A stretch of DNA of 64,000 nucleotides. Source: Streptomyces sp. Act143 (lineage in GTDB: Bacteria; Actinomycetota; Actinomycetes; Streptomycetales; Streptomycetaceae). A program made the translations under genes and the position numbers. The stretch spans positions 816,071 to 880,070 of the forward strand of contig NZ_QFRX01000001.1 in assembly GCF_003143935.1 (NCBI RefSeq), in the 5' to 3' direction. Below are positions 47,564-56,300 of this stretch, piece by piece (positions within the stretch are counted from its first letter, which is position 1; each line of letters starts with the position of its first letter). The notes beneath the pieces are model-generated. The model saw only the letters and a list, made by a program, of their open reading frames with translations, was not told the DNA's origin and ran no database searches.

Positions 47564-49936
47564 TCAGGGGGGCGGCAGCGGCTGTTCGGCCCAGATCGTC
47601 TTGCCGGAGCCGGTCTGTCTGCTGCCCCAGCGCTGGGTGAGCTGGGCCACCAGCAGCAGTCCGCGCCCGCCCTCGTCGTAGGCGTGGGCGCGGCGCAGGT
47701 GGGGTGAGGTGGAACTGCCGTCGGAGACCTCGCAGATGAGGCTGCGGTCGCGGATCAGGCGGAGCTGGACGGGTGGTTGGCCGTACCGGATGGCGTTGGT
47801 GACGAGTTCGCTGACGACGAGTTCGGTGACGAAGGCGGCCTCGTCCAGTCCCCAGGTGGTCAGTTGCTCGGTGGCGGCCTGCCGGGCCTGGGCCACCTGC
47901 GCGGGGTCGGGCGTGATGTCCCAGGTGGCGACGCGGTCCGCGCCGAGCGCCCGGGTGCGGGCCAGCAGCAGGGCCACGTCGTCGCTGGGCTCCTCCGGCA
48001 GGACGGCCTTCAGGACCGTGTCGCACAGGGCGTCGAGGGAAGTCGCGGGCGCGGTCAGCGCCCGGCACAGTTCGCTCGTCGCGTGGTCGATGTCCCGGTC
48101 GCGGTCCTCGACGAGGCCGTCGGTGTAGAGGGCGACGATCGCGCCCTCGGGCAGGTCCATCTCGGTGGCCTCGAAAGGCAGGCCGCCGACGCCGAGCGGG
48201 GGCCCCGCCGTCATGGGGACGCATTCCGCGGTTCCGTCGGGCAGGAGGAGGGCGGGCGGCGGATGGCCGGCGGCGGCGAACGTGAGACGGCGCGAGACGG
48301 GGTCGTAGACGGCGTAGAGGCAGGTCGCGCCCAGTTCCGCCACCTCCTCGTCGCCGTCGTGGGCGGCGAGGTGGGAGACCAGGTCGTCGAGGTGGGTGAG
48401 GAGTTCGTCGGGCGGCAGGTCGACGTCGGCGAGGGTGCGGACGGCCGTGCACAGGCGGCCCATCGTGGCGGAGGACGCGATGCCGTGGCCGACGACGTCA
48501 CCGACGACCAGGGCGACCCGGCTGCCGGACAGCGGGATCACGTCGAACCAGTCGCCGCCGATGCCGGCGAGCGAGCCGGACGGCAGATAGCGGTGGGCGA
48601 CCTCGACGGCGGCCTGGCCGGGGAGCCCGCGCGGCAGCAGACTGTGCTGGAGGGCCAGGGCGGTGGTGCGTTCGCGGGCGAAGCGGCGGGAGTTGTCGAC
48701 GCAGACCGCGGCCCGGCTGGCGAGTTCCTCGGCGAGGGCGGCGTCGTCCTGGACGTAGGGGTCGGAGTGGCCGATGCGGACGGTGACGGCGACCCCCAGC
48801 ATGGTCCCCCGGGCCCGCAGCGGCACCGCGATCATCGAGTGCGCGCCCTCGCGGTAGCGCTTGCCCCGGGGTGCGCGGGCGTTGCGTTCCCGGACCCAGC
48901 GGTCGAAGGCCGGGTCCCCGGCGCGGCCGAGCACGGCGCGGCCCTCCCGCATGGCGCGCGCGGGCGGCGAGTACGGCGGGTAGACGTCCGTGAAGCCCAG
49001 GTGCACGGCGGCCTCGGGGGTGCCCTCGGTGGCCGAGCCGTGGGCGACCCGGCGCAGCACGAGGTCCTCGGGCAGCATGCTCGGCGGCTCGTCGGGGCCG
49101 AGCACCCATTCGAAGAGGTCGGCGCTGGCGAAGTCGGCGAACCGGGGCACCACGAGCGAGACGAGTTCCTCGGCGGTGCGGACGACGTCCAGGGTGGTGC
49201 CGATGGCGTCCGCGGCCTCGTTCAGCAGGGCCAGCCGTTGCCGGGCCCAGTGCTGCTCGGTGCTGTCGAAGGCCGCCAGGGCCACGCCGACGAGTTCGTC
49301 GAGGGCGTTGCGCACCGGCCACATCTCGATGTTCCAGGCGTGGTAGCGGCTGCCGGAGGGGGCGCGGGTGTGGCTCTCGTAGTGCAGGGGCCGGCCGGTC
49401 TCGGCGACGTGCCGCAGATGCCGGCCGAAGCCCGGGCTGTGCTCGGCGTCCTCGACGGCCGCGGCGAAGTGGCGGCCGAGCAGGTGTTCCTCGGGGACTC
49501 CCATCACCTGGCAGGCGGCGTCGTTGAGCCGTAGGTAGTGCTGGTCCGCGTCGAAGACCGCCATGGCCATGGAGGCCTGCTGGAAGGCCTGTCCGGCCAG
49601 GGTGGGATCGGCTTCGGCGGGCTGCTCGGCGGTGATCACGAATCCGGCGGGCGCTCCGTCCGGGCCGAGCACCTCGCAGGCCCGCAGGGGCACGGCGACG
49701 GGTGTGCCGTCGCGGTGGCGCAGCAGGACGGTGCCCGCCCGGGCCGCGACGGCCTCGGGCGGCGGGTCCTCGGCGAGCAGCTCGTACGCCGCACGTCCCA
49801 CGGCCTCCTCGGCCGGGTAGCCGGTCAGTCGCCGGGCACCGTCGCTCCACCCCGTCACCGTGCCGCGGGCGTCGATGATCGCCGCGGCGGAGGCGTGCTC
49901 CATAGCGTCCAGGATGGTCCCTTTGCCGCACCGCAT
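47564..49936 (-). CDS. PAS/GAF/SpoIIE serine phosphatase with ATPase domain (RsbU/RsbW-like)
   Basis: A 790-residue signalling protein. Two PAS domains (about 8-110 and 115-230) are followed by a GAF domain (about 245-410) and a PP2C-type SpoIIE phosphatase (about 430-640). The phosphatase shows metal-site motifs GGDWFDVIPL and VVGDVVGHGI, and the later DDVALLLAR. A C-terminal HATPase_c anti-sigma-like kinase domain (about 660-790, with VSELVTNAIRYG) completes it. Such hybrids set the phosphorylation of anti-sigma antagonists, and the SigB/F-type sigma factor at 61292 is a candidate target. ATG 49936 has GAGG upstream; a second ATG at 49903 is possible. Confidence 0.85.
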   Translation of the reverse strand: MRCGKGTILDAMEHASAAAIIDARGTVTGWSDGARRLTGYPAEEAVGRAAYELLAEDPPPEAVAARAGTVLLRHRDGTPVAVPLRACEVLGPDGAPAGFVITAEQPAEADPTLAGQAFQQASMAMAVFDADQHYLRLNDAACQVMGVPEEHLLGRHFAAAVEDAEHSPGFGRHLRHVAETGRPLHYESHTRAPSGSRYHAWNIEMWPVRNALDELVGVALAAFDSTEQHWARQRLALLNEAADAIGTTLDVVRTAEELVSLVVPRFADFASADLFEWVLGPDEPPSMLPEDLVLRRVAHGSATEGTPEAAVHLGFTDVYPPYSPPARAMREGRAVLGRAGDPAFDRWVRERNARAPRGKRYREGAHSMIAVPLRARGTMLGVAVTVRIGHSDPYVQDDAALAEELASRAAVCVDNSRRFARERTTALALQHSLLPRGLPGQAAVEVAHRYLPSGSLAGIGGDWFDVIPLSGSRVALVVGDVVGHGIASSATMGRLCTAVRTLADVDLPPDELLTHLDDLVSHLAAHDGDEEVAELGATCLYAVYDPVSRRLTFAAAGHPPPALLLPDGTAECVPMTAGPPLGVGGLPFEATEMDLPEGAIVALYTDGLVEDRDRDIDHATSELCRALTAPATSLDALCDTVLKAVLPEEPSDDVALLLARTRALGADRVATWDITPDPAQVAQARQAATEQLTTWGLDEAAFVTELVVSELVTNAIRYGQPPVQLRLIRDRSLICEVSDGSSTSPHLRRAHAYDEGGRGLLLVAQLTQRWGSRQTGSGKTIWAEQPLPPP

Positions 49937-50002
49937 CAACCTCGGTACGGCCTCCAGGACTCGGGCGTCACACAGAGGTGCCCTGCCGGCCCCGGCCCCG
50001 CG

Positions 50003-50470
50003 TCACTTCCGATGGGCCCGCAGGGCGGCGAGCGCCTTGTCGGCGTGGGTGTTCATGCGCAGTTCGCTGCGGACGACCTCCAGGACGGTGCGGTCCTGCG
50101 CGATGACGAAGGTGACCCGCTTGGTGGGCGCCAGCGAGAACCCGCGGGTCACACCGAACCGCTCCCGGATCGCCCCGTCCTCGTCCGACAGCAGCGGCAT
50201 GCCGAGCGCGTGCTTGCCGGCGAACTCCTGCTGGCGCGCCACGGAGTCCCCGCTGATGCCGACGGGGCGAGCGCCGACGGCGGCGAACTCGGCGGCCAGG
50301 TCACGGAAGTGGCAGGCCTCGGCGGTGCAGCCCGGCGTCATCGCGGCCGGGTAGAAGAACAGCACGATCGGCCCGTCGGCCAGCAGCGAGGTCAGGCTGC
50401 GCGGCGTGCCGGACTCGTCCGGCAGCTCGAAGTCCTCGATCGTGTCACCGACCGCTATCGCCTTGGTCAT
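50003..50470 (-). CDS. peroxiredoxin (BCP/AhpC-TSA type)
   Basis: A 155-residue thiol peroxidase with peroxidatic Cys48 in MTPGCTAEAC and a nearby Cys53 as resolving candidate. It would reduce peroxides in the cytosol using thioredoxin. Its start overlaps the stop of the DoxX-type gene (ATGA, 50467-50470), so the two are co-translated, a frequent pairing in actinobacteria. Confidence 0.9.
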   Translation of the reverse strand: MTKAIAVGDTIEDFELPDESGTPRSLTSLLADGPIVLFFYPAAMTPGCTAEACHFRDLAAEFAAVGARPVGISGDSVARQQEFAGKHALGMPLLSDEDGAIRERFGVTRGFSLAPTKRVTFVIAQDRTVLEVVRSELRMNTHADKALAALRAHRK

Positions 50471-50847
50471 GCCCGGCCCTTTCCGTTGTTCGCGACGTTG
50501 CGTGCCCACAGCACGAGGGGGAGTTGCAGCGGCAGCCGTCCGAGGGCGGCCGCTTTCTGCGGAGCGGGCCGGTCGCGCCAGTCGACGGCCATCTTCACGT
50601 TGGCGGGGAAGACCCCGACGAAGAACGCGGCCGTGGCGAGCGCCGCCGCGCGCCGGGTCCGCGGCAGCGCCACCCCGGCGGCCAGCGCCAGCTCCACGGC
50701 ACCGCTGGCGTACGTCCAGGTCCGCGGCTTGCCCGGCAGGGCGCTGGGGACGATGGCGTCGAACTGGCGGGGGTTGGCGAAATGGGCGGCGCCCGCGGTG
50801 GCCAGCAGGCCGGCGAGCAGCAGGGGGGAGCGTTGGGACCGCGGCAC
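50467..50847 (-). CDS. DoxX-family membrane protein
   Basis: A 126-residue protein with four predicted helices (about 5-25, 42-60, 68-86 and 100-120) and the family segment AAHFANPRQFDAIVPSALPG. GTG 50847 has AGGAGGA four bases upstream. DoxX proteins work with thiol or sulfur oxidation and oxidative stress; the overlap with the peroxiredoxin gene suggests such a role. Confidence 0.8.
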   Translation of the reverse strand: MPRSQRSPLLLAGLLATAGAAHFANPRQFDAIVPSALPGKPRTWTYASGAVELALAAGVALPRTRRAAALATAAFFVGVFPANVKMAVDWRDRPAPQKAAALGRLPLQLPLVLWARNVANNGKGRA

Positions 50848-50930
50848 GGTTCCTCCTATGGGGGGCCTGCCGCGCGATATTACTGGACGGTACAGGCAGG
50901 TCGTGCGGCGGCCTCCCCCGGCCGCCTCGC

Positions 50931-51680
50931 CTACGGGGAACGCCGGTTGTGGGTTCCGGGGGTGTGGCCGAAGGAACGGCGGAAGACGTCGATGAAGGCG
51001 CTGGTGGAGGACCAGCCGCAGCGGTGGGCGACGGTGGTGACGGGGTGGCCGTCGGCCAGCATGCGCAGGGCGTGGTAGAGGCGGGACTGGGTGCGCCACT
51101 GCGGGAAGGTCATGCCGAACTCGGCGCGGAAGAGGCGGCTGAGGGTGCGCTCGCTCGCGCCGGTGGCGGTGCCCAAGGCGGCGAGGGTGCGGGGGTCGGC
51201 CGGGTCGGCGTGGAGGATCTCGCAGACGGCGGCGAGGCGCGGATCGGTGGCGGTGGGCAGGCGCAGGGGCTGCTGGGGCGAGGCGCGGAGCTGGTCGCGC
51301 AGGACGCCGAGCAGCCGCCCGCGTTCGGGGCCGCGGTCGTCGGGGTCGCGGGTGTAGGCGACGATCAGCTCGCGCAGCAGCGGGCTGACGGCGAGGACGG
51401 TGGGGGCGTCCAGGCCGAGCGGGTTGTCGTCGGCGGGCAGACCGACCAGGTGCAGGCCCAGGTGGCCGTGGGCGCGGTGGGCGTGGACCGTGCCCGCGGG
51501 GACCCAGATGGCGCGGTTGCCGGGTGCGAACCAGGTCCCGGCGTCGGTGGTGACGGCCAGGACGCCCGAGCCCGCGTAGACGATCTGGTGGTCGTCGTGC
51601 CGGTGGGCGTCGATGCGCGCGCCGGCGGCCAGGCTCTGCGCCCGGGTCGGTGCGGTCGGAGTATGGCGGATGTCCGGCAC
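50931..51680 (-). CDS. AraC-family transcriptional regulator
   Basis: A 249-residue regulator with an N-terminal cupin-like effector domain (about 10-110, with DAHRHDDHQIVYAGSG and PAGTVHAHRAHG) and a C-terminal double helix-turn-helix (about 155-249, GASERTLSRLFRAEFGMTFP). GTG 51680 is used; its ribosome site is weak. It is divergent from an MFS efflux gene, 54 bases away, and is the obvious candidate to regulate it. Confidence 0.85.
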   Translation of the reverse strand: MPDIRHTPTAPTRAQSLAAGARIDAHRHDDHQIVYAGSGVLAVTTDAGTWFAPGNRAIWVPAGTVHAHRAHGHLGLHLVGLPADDNPLGLDAPTVLAVSPLLRELIVAYTRDPDDRGPERGRLLGVLRDQLRASPQQPLRLPTATDPRLAAVCEILHADPADPRTLAALGTATGASERTLSRLFRAEFGMTFPQWRTQSRLYHALRMLADGHPVTTVAHRCGWSSTSAFIDVFRRSFGHTPGTHNRRSP

Positions 51681-51734
51681 AAGCAGGCAGATTATCGGAA
51701 GCACGCCATCCACCGGCGCCGGGACGATCGGTTC

Positions 51735-52904
51735 ATGACCGCGATACGCCCTCTCTCCCTGGGGCATGCCTGCGTCGACGTCTATCAGGGTGCCGTCGCC
51801 GCCCTGGTGCCGTACTTCGTCGCCGAGCGTGCCTACACCTACGCCGCCGCCTCGGGACTCGTGCTCGCCGCGTCGCTGCTGTCGTCGGTGGTGCAGCCGC
51901 TGTTCGGGGCGCTCACCGACCGGTGGGCGATGCCGTGGCTGCTGCCGCTGAGCACGCTGACCGGCGGGGCGGGGGTGGCGCTGAGCGGGGTCACGGACTC
52001 GTACGGGCTGACGCTCGCGGCGGTGGCCGTCTCCGGTGTCGGGGTCGCCGCCTACCACCCGGAGGCCGCCCGCGCGGCCCGCGCCGCCGCACGCGGCAGC
52101 CACGCGGCGATGGGCTGGTTCGCGCTGGGCGGCAACGTGGGTTTTGCCGCGGCGCCGCTGCTGGTCATGGCGGTCGTAACGGCGGGCGGTCTGCGCGCCA
52201 CCCCCCTGCTGGTCGTGCCCGCGCTCGCGGGGGCGGTCCTGTGTGCGGCGGGGGTACGCGCCGCGGGCGACCGGGCGGGGACGTCCGCTGCGACCCGTGA
52301 CCCGGGCCACGACGACTGGTCGTCGTTCCTGCGGCTGTCGGGGGCGATCGTCTGCCGGTCGGTGGTGTTCGTCGGCCTGAGCGCGTTCGTCTCGCTGTAC
52401 GTCCGTCAGCGCACCGGCGGCGGGAACGCGGTGGGCACCGCCGCGCTGTGCGTGCTGTACGCCGGGGGCGCCTTCGGCACGGTGCTGGGGGGCCGGCTCG
52501 CGGAGCGGTACGGGCGGCTGACGGTCGTGCGGTGGTCGTACGTCGTGACGGTGTTCGCGGTCGCGGGCGTGGTGCTCGTGCCCGGCCCGTCGGTCCTCGT
52601 GTGCGTCGGGCTCGCCTCGGCCGGGCTGTATGTGCCGTTCTCCCTGCACGTCACGCTCGGGCAGGACTGTCTGCCGCGCCGGGTCGGCACCGCGAGCGGG
52701 GTCACGCTGGGGCTGACCGTGAGCGTGGGCGGACTGGCCGCCCCGGCGGTGGGTGCCCTCGCGGACGCCACGTCCTTGCAGGTCGCCCTGGTTCCGCTCA
52801 TCGGCCTGCCGATGGTGGGCCGGCTGCTGCTGTGCGGGCTGCGGGAGCCGGGCCGCGAGGCTCAGGCGGTGCCCGCCGGCTCCGGCTCCTCGTCGACGGC
52901 GTAG
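51735..52904 (+). CDS. MFS transporter (fosmidomycin-resistance-like, Fsr type)
   Basis: A 389-residue permease with 12 predicted helices. The N terminus LGHACVDVYQGAVAALVPYF and the loop GALTDRWAMPW (motif-A-like) match the Fsr/CynX-type exporters. It would pump a small toxic compound out. Its regulator is probably the divergent AraC protein. The 3' end overlaps the convergent marR gene by 43 bases, inside a Gly/Ser-rich C-terminal tail. Confidence 0.85.
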   Translation: MTAIRPLSLGHACVDVYQGAVAALVPYFVAERAYTYAAASGLVLAASLLSSVVQPLFGALTDRWAMPWLLPLSTLTGGAGVALSGVTDSYGLTLAAVAVSGVGVAAYHPEAARAARAAARGSHAAMGWFALGGNVGFAAAPLLVMAVVTAGGLRATPLLVVPALAGAVLCAAGVRAAGDRAGTSAATRDPGHDDWSSFLRLSGAIVCRSVVFVGLSAFVSLYVRQRTGGGNAVGTAALCVLYAGGAFGTVLGGRLAERYGRLTVVRWSYVVTVFAVAGVVLVPGPSVLVCVGLASAGLYVPFSLHVTLGQDCLPRRVGTASGVTLGLTVSVGGLAAPAVGALADATSLQVALVPLIGLPMVGRLLLCGLREPGREAQAVPAGSGSSSTA

Positions 52905-53386
52905 GCCAGGAAGTCGTCCACCATGCGGTGGAACAGCGCGGCAAGCTGGCCCAGCTCCTCCGGCGACCACTCCGCCAGGGCGAGCATCATGCCGCGCGCC
53001 CCGGCGTCCCGGACCCGGTCGACGGCCTGGCGGCCGGCCTCGGTGAGTTCGATGCGCTGGGCGCGCCGGTCGTCGGGGTCGGGGACCCGGGTGACATGGC
53101 CGGACTTCTGCAACTGCTGCACCGTGCGGGTCACGTGCGAGGCCTCCACGCCCAGCCGGCTGGCCAGTTCCCCCGGCCGCAGCGGCTCGGAGTCGGCGAT
53201 CTGCCGCAGCAGCGCCACGGCGGCACGGTCCAGGGGCACTCCCGCGAGCGCCATGAGCCGTTCGTGCCGCCGGGCGCGCGTGCTCAGGTAGGTGATGCGG
53301 GTGAGCGCCCGCTCGATCTCTCTCACCTCGGCGGGCACGGGACCGTCGGGGATCTCGGGCAGCGGTGGCATGGACATACGAGCCAT
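52862..53386 (-). CDS. MarR-family transcriptional regulator
   Basis: A 174-residue dimeric winged-helix regulator with recognition region LRPGELASRLGVEASHVTRT (about 68-87) and wing DPDDRRAQRIELTEAG. ATG 53386 precedes two further Met codons. It overlaps the convergent MFS gene at the 3' end; antisense interference is possible. The upstream 365 bases show no divergent gene that it could obviously control. Confidence 0.87.
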   Translation of the reverse strand: MARMSMPPLPEIPDGPVPAEVREIERALTRITYLSTRARRHERLMALAGVPLDRAAVALLRQIADSEPLRPGELASRLGVEASHVTRTVQQLQKSGHVTRVPDPDDRRAQRIELTEAGRQAVDRVRDAGARGMMLALAEWSPEELGQLAALFHRMVDDFLAYAVDEEPEPAGTA

Positions 53387-53751
53387 TTCACCCTACCGTT
53401 GCGTAACTCAAGTAATCTACTGCGGGCGTTACCCGACGCCCTGCGCGGGAGCGACCCCTGCCACCGCACCGGCGGCAACCGCCTGCCGGCACCCCCGGAT
53501 CACCTTCGGCGGCATGTCATGGCCGCGCAGGAACCCGTACGCCTGAAGCCGAGCTCGCCCTCGCCGGCGTCGGGCGGGGCCTTGGCCGTACATCCGGGCC
53601 GGTCGGGGTCCGCACCGACCGCGGGCAGCGGGTCGATGAGACCGCGGCAAACTCGGGGCGGCGTGCGGCACTTCGGGCGCGGCGCCGGGCGCCTCAGGCG
53701 CGAGCCAGGGGCTTTCTGACATGACCCGGCTCACACCGAAGGTGCCCGCCC
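53387..53751. other. 365-base gap without a recognisable gene
   Basis: This stretch lies between the marR start and the stop of the next tetR gene. An AT-containing patch at 53395-53425 could hold the marR promoter. Open frames in it are compositionally unlike coding sequence and match no family I recognise. A GCGCGGCGCCGGGCGCC-type inverted stretch near 53680 may be a terminator. Confidence 0.4.
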
Positions 53752-54405
53752 TCAGCGTTCCGGCGTCACCGGTGCCTGCCACAGCCCGATGACCGCGTCG
53801 GCGAGACCGGACGCGGTCTGCTGCCAACTGGCGCGCGGGGTGGGGGTGTTGTGGGCGAGGGCCCGCTCACGCTCGGCGGAGACGTGCAGGATGAGGTGGC
53901 GGGCCATCTCCCCGCGTTCGGCGCGGACTTCGGCGGGCAGCTCGGGCAGACAGCGCCTGAGCCCCTCGACGATCTGCCGCAGCGACGGGGAGGATAGGGA
54001 CTCCTCGACCATGATCCGGTGCAGCGCCGGGTCGGTCGCGACCTGGGCGCAGAACCGTGCGTACCAGGTGGGGCTGCCGAGGGCCGCCAGGTGCTCCGGA
54101 ACCGGGCGTACCAGGCAGTCCACCCAGTCCCGTACGTCCGTGGAGTCGCCGATCCCGGCCAGCAGCCGGACCCGGATCTCCTCGATCCGTGCCGCGTGCT
54201 TGCGGATGATGGCGCGGACCAGGTCGTCCTTGGTGCCGAAGTGGTAGCCGACGGCGGTGTTGTTGCCCTGTCCGGCGGCCTCGCCGACCTGGCGGTTGGA
54301 GACGGCGTAGACACCTCGCTCGGCGAACAGCCGCTCGGCCGCCGTCAGGATGAGCTCCCGGGTCGCGCTGACCTGCTCCGCCCGTACCGCCCTGCCTGCC
54401 GCCAT
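53752..54405 (-). CDS. TetR-family regulator (first of two)
   Basis: A 217-residue regulator with an N-terminal helix-turn-helix (about 12-58, RELILTAAERLFAERGVYAV, then RQVGEAAGQGNNTAVGYHFG) and a helical ligand domain. The ATG at 54405 has GGAAGG five to six bases upstream and is preferred to an in-frame upstream ATG near 54483, whose intervening sequence is repetitive (TELG twice). The target gene is not identifiable; no transporter lies adjacent. Confidence 0.85.
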   Translation of the reverse strand: MAAGRAVRAEQVSATRELILTAAERLFAERGVYAVSNRQVGEAAGQGNNTAVGYHFGTKDDLVRAIIRKHAARIEEIRVRLLAGIGDSTDVRDWVDCLVRPVPEHLAALGSPTWYARFCAQVATDPALHRIMVEESLSSPSLRQIVEGLRRCLPELPAEVRAERGEMARHLILHVSAERERALAHNTPTPRASWQQTASGLADAVIGLWQAPVTPER

Positions 54406-54658
54406 CGTCGCCTTCCGTCCGTTCGCCGTGTCGACGTACCCGAGTTCCGTCATGCCGAGTTCCGTCACGCCACGTTTCCTCATGCCGAGGACGGAAGCCT
54501 ACGCAACAGCACGTCAGGGGCGCTTCCACGGTCCCGCGTGCACAGCGGACCCGCTCCGGCCCCGAGCCGCACGCCCCCGGCCGGCGTCGGCCATGACGGC
54601 CCGCACGAAGGCCGTCATCAGGGGCGCAGGAGCGCGAAGCCATGGCCGCCGCGCCGAC

Positions 54659-55369
54659 TCAGCCGGCGGCGAGCTCGTCCAGCCACTGCTGGAGCAGGCC
54701 CGACTCCGCCGCGGTGAACGTCTGCGGCGGTGCGGCGCGCAGCCGGGCGGCGAGCGTGGCTGCGGCGACCGGCACGCCGTCCCCCCGCACTTCTTGCCGC
54801 TCGGGCGCGGCGGGACGGGTGAGCGAGTCGATCACCGCGTCGCGCAGCCGGGTCGCGAACGCCGGGTCCGGGTACTGCTCCGGCCTGGTGAGCATCGACA
54901 GCGCCGCACCGACGTTGGCGGACATGATCACCTGGGTGGCGACGGCGGGCGGCACGGTGAGGCGTCCGGCCGCCGCGCAGCGTTCGAGGATCGCGTGCAG
55001 CAGGGCGTGGGCCTCGCGGGCCGCGGCGGGCGGGACGGTCAGCTCGGGCGAGTACATCAGCCGGTAGTGGTGGGGGTGCTCCAGCGCGAAGCGCATGTGG
55101 TTGTCCCAACCGTTCCTGAGGTCGGCGACGGGGTCGTCGCCGGGCCGGGCCGCCCGCTTGGAGGCGAGGTACTGCTCGAATCCGCGGTCCACCACGGCGG
55201 CCAGCAGTCCGGCCTTGTCACCGAAGAGCCGGTAGAGCATCGGCGCCCCGACCCCGGCCGCCTCGCACACGGCCCGCGTAGAGACATCGGCGGCCGGCGC
55301 CTCGGCCAGCAGCCGTGCGGCGGCTTCCAGGATCTTTTCCCTCGCGTCCATGGGTGAACGGTACGTCAT
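54659..55369 (-). CDS. TetR-family regulator paired with a divergent SDR
   Basis: A 236-residue regulator with a helix-turn-helix (about 10-55, REKILEAAARLLAEAPAADV, then GVGAPMLYRLFGDKAGLLAA). ATG 55369 is kept, while ATG 55351 (MDAREKIL) is equally possible; neither has a Shine-Dalgarno, and the upstream ATG may be leaderless. Four GTAGCG-type dyads between it and the divergent SDR gene point to autoregulation and control of the reductase. Confidence 0.86.
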   Translation of the reverse strand: MTYRSPMDAREKILEAAARLLAEAPAADVSTRAVCEAAGVGAPMLYRLFGDKAGLLAAVVDRGFEQYLASKRAARPGDDPVADLRNGWDNHMRFALEHPHHYRLMYSPELTVPPAAAREAHALLHAILERCAAAGRLTVPPAVATQVIMSANVGAALSMLTRPEQYPDPAFATRLRDAVIDSLTRPAAPERQEVRGDGVPVAAATLAARLRAAPPQTFTAAESGLLQQWLDELAAG

Positions 55370-55370
55370 T

Positions 55371-55450
55371 CGTAGCGTCGATACGAGTAGGAGTTAGCGC
55401 CGCTACGATCCTGTGTTATCGTTGCTACAAGAATGACGTAGCGCCGCTAT
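55371..55450. promoter_or_regulatory. cluster of four TetR-type operator dyads
   Basis: TAGCGCCGCTA occurs twice exactly (55395-55405 and 55439-55449). Diverged relatives are CGTAGCGTCGATACG (55371-55385) and TTATCGTTGCTAC (about 55417-55429). All share the pattern GTAGCG-n-CG-n-TAC in either orientation and fill the region between the divergent tetR and SDR genes. Confidence 0.65.
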
Positions 55451-55467
55451 CACACGAGGGAGCCATC

Positions 55468-56220
55468 ATGACCACCACCGAACCCGGCACCGAACAGCGC
55501 GTCGCGATCGTGACCGGCGGTTCGCGCGGCATCGGGCGCCGGATCGCGCGGCAGCTCGCCGCCGACGGTCTCGCCGTCGTGGTCGGCTACGCGGGCAGCG
55601 AGGACGCGGCCGACGAGGTCGTGCGCGAGATCGAGGCCGCGGGCGGCAGCGCCTTCGCCGGCCGCGCGGACGTCGGCGACGAGGCCGAGGTCGCCGCCGT
55701 GTTCGACCGGGCCGAGACGGTGTACGGCGGTGTGGACGTCGTGGTGCACGCGGCGGGCCGGATGCCGTTGGCCCCGCTCGCGGAGCTGGACCTGAGCGAG
55801 CTCGACGCGCTCTACCGCACCAACATCCGCGGCATCTTCGTCGTCGACCAGCAGGCCGCCCGGCGACTGCGTCCGGGCGGGGCGCTCGTGAACCTCTCGT
55901 CCTCGGTCGTCGGCCTCGCCTTCCCCGGCTACGGCGCCTACGCCGCGAGCAAGGGCGCGGTCGAGGCGCTGACGCTGATCCTCGCGCGGGAACTGCGCGG
56001 CCGTGACGTGACGGTCAACGCCGTGGCGCCCGGCCCGACCGCGACCGACCTCTTCCTCGACGGCAAGGACGAGGAGACCGTCGCCCGGCTGGCCGCACAG
56101 CCCCCGCTGGAGCGCCTGGGCACCCCGCAGGACATCGCCTCCGTGGTGTCCTTCCTGACCGGCCCCGGCGGGCGCTGGGTCAACGGGCAGGTGCTGCGGG
56201 CCAACGGCGGCATCATCTGA
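55468..56220 (+). CDS. short-chain dehydrogenase/reductase
   Basis: A 250-residue classical SDR with cofactor loop TGGSRGIG (residues 16-23), NAG-like VHAAG, catalytic Ser in NLSSSV, Tyr158 and Lys162 in YAASKG, and a NAG/PG region APGPTATDLF. It would oxidise or reduce an alcohol or ketone with NAD(P). ATG 55468 follows GAGGGAG. The divergent TetR gene and operator cluster suggest induction by its substrate. Confidence 0.9.
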   Translation: MTTTEPGTEQRVAIVTGGSRGIGRRIARQLAADGLAVVVGYAGSEDAADEVVREIEAAGGSAFAGRADVGDEAEVAAVFDRAETVYGGVDVVVHAAGRMPLAPLAELDLSELDALYRTNIRGIFVVDQQAARRLRPGGALVNLSSSVVGLAFPGYGAYAASKGAVEALTLILARELRGRDVTVNAVAPGPTATDLFLDGKDEETVARLAAQPPLERLGTPQDIASVVSFLTGPGGRWVNGQVLRANGGII

Positions 56221-56300
56221 GGCAGCCCCGACGGACGCCGTTCAGGGGAAACCACCCGGCAAGGGGCGTGCCGGAGCGAGCGCCCGTCGACAACTGAGCC

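Noticed and set aside
53429..53750. Open frames in the gap between marR and tetR.
   Set aside because: Codon composition is unlike the neighbours and no motif is recognisable.
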